From Bacteroidota bacterium (lineage in GTDB: Bacteria > Bacteroidota > Bacteroidia > Cytophagales > Cyclobacteriaceae), in assembly GCA_024643595.1 (NCBI GenBank), contig JAHEMS010000218.1, positions 1 to 6,250 on the forward strand: 6,250 bases of DNA, given 5' to 3'. The position numbers were made by a program, and so were the translations under genes. This document shows, one piece after another, positions 1 to 6,111 of the stretch. How positions within the stretch are numbered: position 1 is the first letter of the stretch; each line of letters opens with the position of its first letter. A model generated the notes under the pieces. The model was not told the DNA's origin. It worked only from the letters and a program-made list of their open reading frames with translations, and made no database searches.

Positions 1-282
1 CTGCTGCTGAAACATGCGCAATGCTTCTTCCGCCACCTTAATGACTTTTTCATCAATTTCATCGGAAGGTGTTTGTCCCTTGTAGATTTTATCAAAATAT
101 TGAGTAGCGGCTTTCTTTTGCTTTTTCAGAAGCTCTTTGTCCTGTAACTCCATGGAGTTTAAATCGGGCGACAATCGCTCATCGATAAAATCCAGCGCAA
201 GGGTATGGTTGGCTTCCTTACATTGATCAAAGGCAAATAATGTTTGCATGATTTTGATCCGGAGGGTGCGTCTGTTCAGCAT
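1..282 (-). CDS. nusB: Transcription antitermination factor NusB, N-terminal part (cut by window edge)
   Basis: The first 94 codons of a leftward gene are visible and the rest lies beyond base 1. The start MLNRRTLRIKIMQTLFAF matches the opening helix of NusB, which carries the basic RNA-binding face (the usual family form is a run of Arg/Lys followed by an ALYA-like stretch). The following LDFIDERLSPDLNSMELQD is the spacer seen in Bacteroidota NusB, which is longer than the roughly 140-residue E. coli protein. NusB pairs with ribosomal protein S10 (NusE) on boxA RNA and suppresses premature termination, mainly of rRNA operons, in the cytoplasm. The ATG at 280-282 is chosen because it gives the conserved MLNRR start and lies about 27 bases downstream of a good Bacteroidota promoter. 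An internal Met at residue 12 would delete the basic helix. Family assignment is by recognition of the N-terminus only. Confidence 0.85.
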   Translation of the reverse strand, partial: MLNRRTLRIKIMQTLFAFDQCKEANHTLALDFIDERLSPDLNSMELQDKELLKKQKKAATQYFDKIYKGQTPSDEIDEKVIKVAEEALRMFQQQ

Positions 283-308
283 GAGTAAAGAACGTATTTA
301 AATGGCCA

Positions 309-339
309 CAAAATTACATATCTAAAGCGAAAGTAGAAA
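309..339 (-). promoter_or_regulatory. Predicted Bacteroidota-type promoter of nusB
   Basis: On the minus strand, TAATTTTG (309-316) is an exact match to the Bacteroidota -7 consensus TAnnTTTG. Exactly 19 bases upstream lies TTTC (336-339), three of four bases of the -33 TTTG element. Transcription would start near 302-304, leaving a leader of about 20 bases before the ATG at 282. The site is seen in sequence; its activity is inferred. Confidence 0.5.
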
Positions 340-393
340 AGCAATTTTAGGGGTATCTTGAATCCCAATATTTAACATTAGCCCACTATCCCG

Positions 394-972
394 ATGAAAC
401 TTACTTTAATACTTATGATAATTGCCACGCAATCGCTAGCCCAACAACCTGAATTGCCCTATCGCCAGATTCCAGATTATCCGACAAGTTATACCGCTGC
501 CACCGTAACCGCCCGGATGATTGACGGTCTGGGATTTCGCTACTATTGGGCAACGGAGGGCCTTCGGCCGGAAGATCTTTCCTACCAACCTAATGGCGAT
601 GCACGTACCACCATGGAAGCGCTAATCCACATTTATGAACTGACACGGAATATTTTGAATAGTGTGAATCAGATACCCAACACAACTGAAAAAACAGCCG
701 ATATGTCATTTAATGAATTGCGGCAAAAGACACTGGAAAATATAAAAGCGACCAGTACAAAACTGATGCAAAGCAAAGACGAAGACCTGGCGGATTATAA
801 AATGATTTTTAAAAGAGAAACAGGAACTCGTGAGTTTCCCTTCTGGAATGAAATCAATGGGCCTATCTCTGATGCGCTCTGGCATGTAGGGCAAGTGGTA
901 TCCTTTAGAAGATCATCCGGGAATCCATTCAACAGTAAAGCCAATGTGTTGGTGGGTAAATTAATGGAGTAG
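394..972 (+). CDS. Exported DinB-superfamily protein
   Basis: A 192-residue protein with a signal peptide: hydrophobic residues 3-12, then SLA-QQ, so cleavage after Ala16 is likely and the mature protein is periplasmic or secreted. The body is predicted helical and resembles the DinB/YfiT four-helix bundle. The first metal-site region is ALIHIYEL with His79. The last helix reads DALWHVGQVVSFRRSSGNP (160-178), the typical HxxxH..Q...R..GNP region. Its first His is Asp160 here and the second is His164. DinB-superfamily proteins usually bind a divalent metal with three His and include thiol transferases and many uncharacterised members, so no reaction can be assigned. It is divergent from nusB across about 110 bases. 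An imperfect -7-like TATCTTG lies at 354-360 without a convincing -33. A weak hairpin follows at 1001-1030. Confidence 0.75.
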   Translation: MKLTLILMIIATQSLAQQPELPYRQIPDYPTSYTAATVTARMIDGLGFRYYWATEGLRPEDLSYQPNGDARTTMEALIHIYELTRNILNSVNQIPNTTEKTADMSFNELRQKTLENIKATSTKLMQSKDEDLADYKMIFKRETGTREFPFWNEINGPISDALWHVGQVVSFRRSSGNPFNSKANVLVGKLME

Positions 973-1000
973 TGTCATCAGCACAATGATTTGTAAAAAT

Positions 1001-1042
1001 CGGACTTATATCATAAAATGAATAAATCCGTTTCTTAATTTT
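1001..1042 (+). terminator. Weak possible terminator after the DinB-like gene
   Basis: CGGACTTAT (1001-1009) can pair with ATAAATCCG (1022-1030) with one mismatch and a 12-base loop. The T-rich run TTTCTTAATTTT follows (1031-1042). The stem is short and AT-rich, so it is only a candidate. If it works, the PspC gene downstream has its own promoter. If not, the two genes may be co-transcribed. Confidence 0.3.
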
Positions 1043-1064
1043 AACTGACCAAAGACTCATCTAC

Positions 1065-1241
1065 ATGAAAAAGCGATTAGTAAAAGGGGAAAAGAAATTA
1101 TTTGGTGTATGCAGCGGCCTGGCCAATTATTTTGATGTTGATCCTACCATCATGCGTGTCATCTTTTTAGCAGCGTTTCTTATGTTTGGTACGGGAGCGC
1201 TACTATATATTATCCTATGGATTGTGATGCCGGATAAGTAA
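1065..1241 (+). CDS. PspC-domain small membrane protein
   Basis: A 58-residue protein beginning MKKRLVKGEKKLFGVCSGLA. Residues 13-34 follow the PspC signature: GVCSGLANYF, then a D-P-T-I-x-R motif (Asp26 to Arg31). One membrane helix spans about residues 32-54 and the protein ends at MPDK. This is the minimal stand-alone PspC domain. The domain was named from the phage-shock protein C of proteobacteria, which senses envelope stress, but in Bacteroidota the short stand-alone forms have no established role. I see no PspA, PspB or PspF gene nearby, so a classical psp operon is not present here. The start is the only ATG preceding the conserved motif. No strong ribosome binding site is visible, as is usual in this phylum. 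Confidence 0.85.
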   Translation: MKKRLVKGEKKLFGVCSGLANYFDVDPTIMRVIFLAAFLMFGTGALLYIILWIVMPDK

Positions 1242-1309
1242 AACAAGAGACGCGCCCTTCTTACCTTATTCGCAACTTTCTCTTTGTCAGTTTTATAGGA
1301 TCACCAGTA

Positions 1310-2095
1310 TTAAAACAATGATCCCTGCGTTTCTTCCAAGTCGTTATATCGAATAGGTTGCAGTGCTTCCGGTTTATTACCAATGGCTTCCTTTCCTCGC
1401 AGGCGTCTTACTGTGAAAGATTCAAGCTCTTCTTCATCATAGGGCTGCACAAGCGATTCAATCAGATCCTGATCTGCCTTTTCATGAATGGGCTTAAGCC
1501 AGTCTTGCTCTAATTCTTTTGGCAATATCAAAGGCATGCGCGGACCTTCTTCCAGTTTCGGATTATTATGAATGCGCGCCATCATAGGGTTAGCCCGGGT
1601 CGTTACCACCGTGTATGTCCTTCGCACAAGGCCTGAAGCTTCATCTTTCCATTCGTCCCATAAGCCAGCAAACGTCATAGGAGATCCATCTTTCAATCGC
1701 ACGTGATATGGAAAAGTCTTTTTGTCTTTGTGATGATGTTCAAAAAATCCATCGACCAGGACCAAACACCTGCGATTGCGCGCAGGCTCGCGAAATGCCG
1801 ATTTCTTAAACATGGTTTCCGATCGCGCATTGATGGTGCGGTTGGAGATTTCCACCGCCTCTTTGGGCGACTTCACCCAAAAAGGAATAAGGCCCCACGA
1901 AAACAAATGAATGGTTTTTGAGGAGTCTATGATCACCGGAACGGATGGATGATCAAAACCCGAAACATGATACGCCGGGCTGATATTAAACTTCTCCAGT
2001 TGTCCCTGAATAAACTTCAGCTCTTCAGGTCCATCGCCATAGCGTTTCGCATATTTCTCCAGGCGCTTGGTGAGGTAGCTCTTATCGTAACACAT
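1310..2095 (-). CDS. yedK: SRAP-family abasic-site DNA-protein crosslinking protein (YedK/HMCES)
   Basis: A 261-residue SOS-response-associated peptidase (SRAP) protein of near-normal length. Family members (E. coli YedK, human HMCES) bind abasic sites in single-stranded DNA and crosslink through Cys2 after Met removal, shielding the lesion at replication forks. Visible hallmarks are Cys2 (the start is therefore fixed at MCYD), the W67-G-L-I-P motif, N89-A-R-S-E, the catalytic Glu119 in DGFFE, TTRAN (165-169), and His176 in RIHNNPK followed by RMPLIL. The Trp that often follows the catalytic Glu (FYEW) is His120 here, within EHHHKDKK. The last five residues are QGSLF, close to the bacterial sliding-clamp-binding pentapeptide. 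The gene is convergent with the PspC gene (68-base gap) and divergent from the lipoprotein gene. I see no LexA site that I would trust. Confidence 0.93.
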   Translation of the reverse strand: MCYDKSYLTKRLEKYAKRYGDGPEELKFIQGQLEKFNISPAYHVSGFDHPSVPVIIDSSKTIHLFSWGLIPFWVKSPKEAVEISNRTINARSETMFKKSAFREPARNRRCLVLVDGFFEHHHKDKKTFPYHVRLKDGSPMTFAGLWDEWKDEASGLVRRTYTVVTTRANPMMARIHNNPKLEEGPRMPLILPKELEQDWLKPIHEKADQDLIESLVQPYDEEELESFTVRRLRGKEAIGNKPEALQPIRYNDLEETQGSLF

Positions 2096-2120
2096 GTACT
2101 TTTTGTCTGCTTATTCATAC

Positions 2121-2151
2121 CAAAAATGGTCAATTCAAAGCAGAAATCAAC
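2121..2151 (-). promoter_or_regulatory. Predicted promoter of the yedK homologue
   Basis: On the minus strand, CATTTTTG (2121-2128) matches seven of eight positions of TAnnTTTG. Exactly 19 bases upstream is GTTG (2148-2151), three of four of the -33 TTTG. The predicted start site is about 20 bases before the ATG at 2095. The spacing is right and the sequence match is good but not perfect. Confidence 0.42.
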
Positions 2152-2262
2152 ATTTTAGAAGTGGATTCTGGTTACATGATGGTAATAGTTGGTATAAAGT
2201 ATACTTAACGAATTCTTTGTCGATTGGTGGTAAATCGTCCAGAGGTGATGAGGATTCTTACC

Positions 2263-2270
2263 TAATTTTG
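2263..2270 (+). promoter_or_regulatory. Predicted -7 element of the lipoprotein gene
   Basis: TAATTTTG is an exact match to the Bacteroidota -7 consensus TAnnTTTG, with the same eight bases as at nusB. It lies 22 bases before the ATG at 2293, giving a leader of about 16 bases. No clear -33 TTTG is found at 19-21 bases upstream, which lowers confidence. Confidence 0.4.
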
Positions 2271-2292
2271 AAGGCTTAATAATACAACTACT

Positions 2293-3093
2293 ATGAAAAC
2301 GCGCTTTTTATTTGCTTCTCTGTCCATTTTGTTTCTTTCTATTGCAGGATGCGACTCTAATGACCCCAGCCTCAACAAACTTAAAGTAGAAATGGTGGCG
2401 CAAACCAGCAGCGCCTCTGGCTCTTTTTCCGGTGGCCGGATATCCACCCAGGCCGATACGGTCATATTTGATAGTTTCCTTTTGGGTGTTACCGAGATAA
2501 CATTAAAAAGTAAAGGAGAACATGGCGATGGAAAGTGCATGAACGACAATGATGATGAAGAAAATCATGAAGGTGATGAAGATTCCGATAACGAAGATGA
2601 CGACCAGGACGGAAATAATAAGTGGAAAGTGGAAGGTGAATACGTGGTGGATCTTATTGAAGGTACCAGCACTCCGGATATTACTGCTGATCTACCCGCT
2701 GAACCAGGCACGTATCATAAAATGGAAATTGAACTTAGCCCGATCCTTGAGGACGGAAACAGCCTTTTCGTTGAGGCCTCTGTCGTAATCGGAGAGGATA
2801 CCTTGAAAGTCGAGTATGCCACCAAACGCAAGTTCGAAATTCATCTCAAGAACAAGAATGGCATTGAAATCAGTCCATCATTAGACAAAGTCCTGGTGGC
2901 CTTTTCAGTTGACAAGCTTTTTGCCGGGGTAGATTGGTCTAAGGCCAAAATCGGTGAAGATGGCATCATCCATATTCAAGATCCAGGAAACGCAGTAATT
3001 GCCTATAAAATAAAATACAATTTCTACGCCATGATGAAGTGGGGTCATGACAAGAACCATGATCACCGACTAGATGATCACGATGATGATTAA
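2293..3093 (+). CDS. Lipoprotein with acidic insert and His/Asp-rich tail (DUF4382-like)
   Basis: A 266-residue protein with a lipoprotein signal: hydrophobic residues 5-18 and lipobox SIAG-C with Cys20 as the lipidation site, so it is probably anchored at the outer membrane. The residues after Cys (DSND) are acidic but not the standard Bacteroidota surface-export signal. The body looks all-beta. A strand region at 28-75 is followed by a very acidic low-complexity stretch at about 85-108, then W-x-x-x-G-x-Y-x-V-D-L-I (111-122), DLPAEPGTYHKMEIEL (133-148) and further strands to about 246. This order resembles the DUF4382-type lipoprotein beta-sandwich, but the match is from memory of the pattern and is uncertain. 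The tail DKNHDHRLDDHD (253-264) has Asp, Asn or other oxygen ligands at EF-hand/dockerin-loop positions. The function is unknown; binding of cations is inferred from composition. It is monocistronic, ending at a strong terminator. Confidence 0.8.
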   Translation: MKTRFLFASLSILFLSIAGCDSNDPSLNKLKVEMVAQTSSASGSFSGGRISTQADTVIFDSFLLGVTEITLKSKGEHGDGKCMNDNDDEENHEGDEDSDNEDDDQDGNNKWKVEGEYVVDLIEGTSTPDITADLPAEPGTYHKMEIELSPILEDGNSLFVEASVVIGEDTLKVEYATKRKFEIHLKNKNGIEISPSLDKVLVAFSVDKLFAGVDWSKAKIGEDGIIHIQDPGNAVIAYKIKYNFYAMMKWGHDKNHDHRLDDHDDD

Positions 3094-3116
3094 TCTATCC
3101 TATTGAATTAACTCTT

Positions 3117-3159
3117 AAAAAAGCTCCGCAGGAAAATAATTTCTGCGGAGCTTTTTTTT
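3117..3159. terminator. Strong rho-independent terminator, probably bidirectional
   Basis: The stem GCTCCGCAG (3123-3131) pairs perfectly with CTGCGGAGC (3143-3151), with an 11-base AT-rich loop. Six A precede it (3117-3122) and eight T follow (3152-3159). It lies 24 bases after the stop of the lipoprotein gene. Because the A run becomes a U run on the other strand, it can also end transcription of the convergent gene at 3189-3464. Confidence 0.9.
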
Positions 3160-3188
3160 ATGACTGGATCATGAATTGTATATCCGAA

Positions 3189-3464
3189 TTATTCCCAATG
3201 ACCATCGTGCTTCATCATGATATCACGATGATGCTTACATAGGCGTTCATACAAACCTTCTTCTTTGGTGAAGCCAGTAAATTTAATGGATTCCTTGCTT
3301 GGGTTTCGGCTGCCAACAGGAAGGAGCACACTCGTTACGCTCATACCCTCGCGCTGCATGGCAATTACTTTGTTGGAAAATGCATTATCATCCATTACCT
3401 GCCCCACCACATCGAAAGTACGCTTGCTATCGTCTTTGATAATGAGCCATTGTTTAAAGTTCAT
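3189..3464 (-). CDS. Small protein of unknown function with Cys/His-rich tail
   Basis: I do not recognise this 91-residue protein. It begins MNFKQWLIIKDDSKRTFDVVGQ and has no signal peptide or membrane segment, so it is probably cytoplasmic. The first 60 residues alternate hydrophobic and charged positions as in a small alpha/beta domain. The C-terminal third is likely a helix ending in C76-x-H78-H79, H86 and H89, a spacing that could bind a metal. It is judged a real gene because it fills the space between a bidirectional terminator and a plausible promoter, has its own strand, and does not shadow another gene. The plus-strand frame over the same bases (3265-3471) looks non-protein-like. The ATG at 3462-3464 is the first Met and lies 23 bases downstream of a candidate -7 element. 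Confidence 0.65.
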   Translation of the reverse strand: MNFKQWLIIKDDSKRTFDVVGQVMDDNAFSNKVIAMQREGMSVTSVLLPVGSRNPSKESIKFTGFTKEEGLYERLCKHHRDIMMKHDGHWE

Positions 3465-3487
3465 GGAGTAACGTCAGTTGGAGTACG

Positions 3488-3495
3488 TAAAGGTA
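3488..3495 (-). promoter_or_regulatory. Possible -7 element of the 91-residue gene
   Basis: On the minus strand TACCTTTA matches seven of eight positions of TAnnTTTG and sits 23 bases before the ATG. This is the same geometry as at the lipoprotein gene. No -33 element is seen, so this is a weak call. Confidence 0.3.
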
Positions 3496-3598
3496 CATGG
3501 AAGTTTGGGATTGGTAGTTACTGGACGATATGATAATAGATATGGTCGGAGGAACAACCGGTAAAAAAATTGATACCTCATCCACCCAAGTCAGGAAA

Positions 3599-5995
3599 TT
3601 AAGTCTGCTTTAAACTCTCCACTGGATTTTTAGCAGCAGCTTTAAATGATTCGAAACTTACTGTTATCCAGGCAATCGCCAGCGAAAGAATACCCGCCAG
3701 TGCAAATACCACTACATCGAAATGAGTGCGATAGGCAAATCCTTCCAGCCAGTTGTTCATCAGGTAGTAGCCGCTGGGAATTCCAATCACAAACGCAATC
3801 AGGACCAGAAAAATAAATTCTTTGGATAACATGGTAACCAATTGAGGTACTGACGCGCCAAGCACCTTTCTGATTCCAATTTCCTTGGTGCGATACTCTG
3901 CTGTATAAGCAGCAAGGGCATATAAACCTAAACAGGCAATGAAAATGGCCAGGCCAGCAAAAAGAAGGACTACGTTGGAAAGGCGCTCTTCCGATAGATA
4001 GAGCTTTGCCATTTGTTGATCGAGAAAGGAATATTCAAAAGAGGCTGGGATAATTTTCTTAACCGTTGTCTCCAGATTTTTCAATGTGGTTGTCAAATTT
4101 TTCGCAGCCACTTTTACCAGCAGGTAGACATATCGGTTATCGTTGTTGTTATTAAAGCAATGTGGACCGATGGGCTGATGTAATGAGGCATAATGGAAAT
4201 CTTCAACTACACCCACAACTTCCGCAGGCTGGGAATTGAAAATCTTCACCATTTTTCCAATCGCATCCTCCACCGATAGTTGCAAGTAATCGGCGGTTGA
4301 CTGGTTGATGATTACCTGGATGGTGGTGTCTTTTTCATCTTTATTTTCCGGCAATGTCCTCCCGGCCAGCAATTGCAACCCCAATACATCTACGATTTCA
4401 TGGGTAGCGCGTGTTGTCATTATAAAAGCCCCCTGATCCGAGCCTTCACGGGTAATGGTGTAGCTACTTGTGCCTACGCCCGGATAGGATTGGCTTTGTG
4501 CTACCTGTTTCACCTCGGCCAACGATTCCAATTCCGTTTTTAGAGAAAGTACCTGATTTCCATCTTTCGCCCCTGAAATCATAATCGCTATTACCTGATC
4601 CGGCTGATAACCTAGTTTTTTGTCACGAATGAAATTCATTTGCTTGTAAAACATCAGCGCGCAAATAATTAATACCACCGAGATGGAAAACTGAAAGACA
4701 ACGAGTCCTTTGCGAATAGACACTTGCCCACCAGCGTGCGTGGTGTGGAGCAAGGCTGACTTGGGAGAAAAAGAAGAAAGATAAAAAGCAGGATAGAATC
4801 CTGAGATGAAAGTAAGCAGCGCCCACAGCACCACAAACGAAATCCAGAACCAACCTTGATAGATAAAGGCAGATGAAATTATTTTTCCGCTGATCGCATT
4901 GAAAATGGGGAGCCCTACAACAATTACAACTACACTCACCAACATAGCAATAAGAACGAACAAAGAAGCTTCGAAGTAGAACCTGGCATTTAATTCAGTG
5001 AAGGTGGCCCCCAATGTTTTTGAAATTCCCACCTCTTTGTTTCTTCGTTGTGCCTGGGCGGTTGTCAGGTTCATGTAGTTTACAGCAGCGATGAGCAGAA
5101 TCACCAATGACAATGCCATTAGTATTTTTACCTGCTGATAGTCTCCATATTCATTCCGGTCAATACTCGCTGTTAAATTATTGGAGTGCAGACGAATGTC
5201 AAAAAGCGGTTGCAACGTGATGTTAAACCAGCGATCGTCTTTAGGAATATTTCGATTCAGCATATCGGCAATTTTCTCACTGACTGACTCCATCGTCACT
5301 CCTTTATTCAGTAATAAATAGGTGCTGAAACTGGCGTTACCCCAATTTTGATTTTCCTCCTTACCAAACCCAATCGTGGAAAATGCCGCTATTATTTGGC
5401 ATTGAAGAAAGGAGTTGGGCGGAAAATCTTTATAAACGCCTGTCACTTCATAGCTGCGCGAATTGTCGACCAGCAACGTTTTACCAATGGGGTCTGTTTC
5501 GCCAAAATAACGTTTGGCAGAAGTTTCACTAAGCAACATCGTGCCTGGCCTATCCAGCACTTTATCAGCTGTTCCTTTTACGAGCGGAATCGTAAACACG
5601 TCAAAAATTTCCGGGTCGGCATAGAAAAGTTTAGTTTCCGAAAACTTATCGGTTTCTGTTGATACAAATCCAATATCACCAAAGTTGTGATGGAATAAGC
5701 GAGCCGCTTTTTCTACTTCCGGAATTTCACGGGCTACTGTCGGCCCAAACTTATTGGGCACTGCCCCCCAATTATTACTTTGTCCATCAGACTCAGCATT
5801 GGTAATAGCCCGGTAGATACGGTCGCCCTTTTTATGAAAGCGGTCATATGAAAATTCATCAATGATATAAAGACTAATACTCAGGAAGGAAACCAGCCCA
5901 ATGGAAAGGCCGAGTATATTAATCAGGCTGAAGGTTTTGTTTCGGAGAATATTTCTGAACGCAATTTTGAGGTAGTTAGTAAACATAGTCAGCAT
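3599..5995 (-). CDS. ABC transporter permease, two-repeat FtsX/MacB type
   Basis: A 798-residue inner-membrane protein with the Bacteroidota double arrangement. Transmembrane helix 1 (about 22-45) follows the amphipathic YLKIAFRNILRNKTFS. Next come periplasmic domain 1 of MacB type (about 47-285), an FtsX domain with helices near 289-309, 343-364 and 383-404, helix 5 (429-450), periplasmic domain 2 (about 451-670), and a second FtsX domain with helices near 673-698, 724-746 and 758-780. The two FtsX repeats share the coupling-helix motif: NKEVGISKTLGA (319-330) and TKEIGIRKVLGA (703-714). Such permeases work with a separate MacB/LolD-like ATPase as mechanotransmission machines acting on periplasmic or envelope substrates; the substrate here is unknown. 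No ATPase, TolC-like or membrane-fusion gene is in the window. The start could also be Met4 (5986), which gives the more common MFTNYLKIAFRN opening. Confidence 0.92.
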   Translation of the reverse strand: MLTMFTNYLKIAFRNILRNKTFSLINILGLSIGLVSFLSISLYIIDEFSYDRFHKKGDRIYRAITNAESDGQSNNWGAVPNKFGPTVAREIPEVEKAARLFHHNFGDIGFVSTETDKFSETKLFYADPEIFDVFTIPLVKGTADKVLDRPGTMLLSETSAKRYFGETDPIGKTLLVDNSRSYEVTGVYKDFPPNSFLQCQIIAAFSTIGFGKEENQNWGNASFSTYLLLNKGVTMESVSEKIADMLNRNIPKDDRWFNITLQPLFDIRLHSNNLTASIDRNEYGDYQQVKILMALSLVILLIAAVNYMNLTTAQAQRRNKEVGISKTLGATFTELNARFYFEASLFVLIAMLVSVVVIVVGLPIFNAISGKIISSAFIYQGWFWISFVVLWALLTFISGFYPAFYLSSFSPKSALLHTTHAGGQVSIRKGLVVFQFSISVVLIICALMFYKQMNFIRDKKLGYQPDQVIAIMISGAKDGNQVLSLKTELESLAEVKQVAQSQSYPGVGTSSYTITREGSDQGAFIMTTRATHEIVDVLGLQLLAGRTLPENKDEKDTTIQVIINQSTADYLQLSVEDAIGKMVKIFNSQPAEVVGVVEDFHYASLHQPIGPHCFNNNNDNRYVYLLVKVAAKNLTTTLKNLETTVKKIIPASFEYSFLDQQMAKLYLSEERLSNVVLLFAGLAIFIACLGLYALAAYTAEYRTKEIGIRKVLGASVPQLVTMLSKEFIFLVLIAFVIGIPSGYYLMNNWLEGFAYRTHFDVVVFALAGILSLAIAWITVSFESFKAAAKNPVESLKQT

Positions 5996-6111
5996 TTTTC
6001 AAGTGGGGGGAATTCCAATGACTTTGGTAAAGACGATACTTACTGTATCATGGTTGCATTGACTCAGAACTTCTTTAAATGCCAGCGGGATGCAAACTTT
6101 TTTAGCGATTG

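Noticed and set aside
2094..2279. A 61-codon plus-strand frame between yedK and the lipoprotein gene
   Set aside because: It starts on top of the yedK start codon and runs through the predicted promoters of both flanking genes. Its sequence looks like translated intergenic DNA.
2262..2549. A 95-codon minus-strand frame overlapping the lipoprotein start
   Set aside because: It is antisense to the signal peptide and first domain of the lipoprotein. It shows no protein-like pattern and is explained as a shadow frame.
2549..2788. A 79-codon plus-strand frame beginning with alternating Met and Lys
   Set aside because: It is a +1 reading of the GATGAA-rich acidic region of the lipoprotein gene. 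The Met/Lys run is a consequence of that repetition.
3074..3236. A near-repeat of ATGAT-CACGATGATG at the ends of the lipoprotein gene and of the 91-residue gene
   Set aside because: Both copies are short and lie in segments coding for runs of Asp, His and Met, whose codons give the same letters by chance. They do not extend outside the coding use, and no third copy was seen.
5348..5662. A 104-codon plus-strand frame inside the permease gene
   Set aside because: It is fully antisense to the first periplasmic domain of the permease, which is certain, and it has no recognisable features.
6053..6096. A six-base inverted repeat TTGCAT/ATGCAA upstream of the permease
   Set aside because: It is short, widely spaced and not linked to a promoter element, so it is expected by chance.
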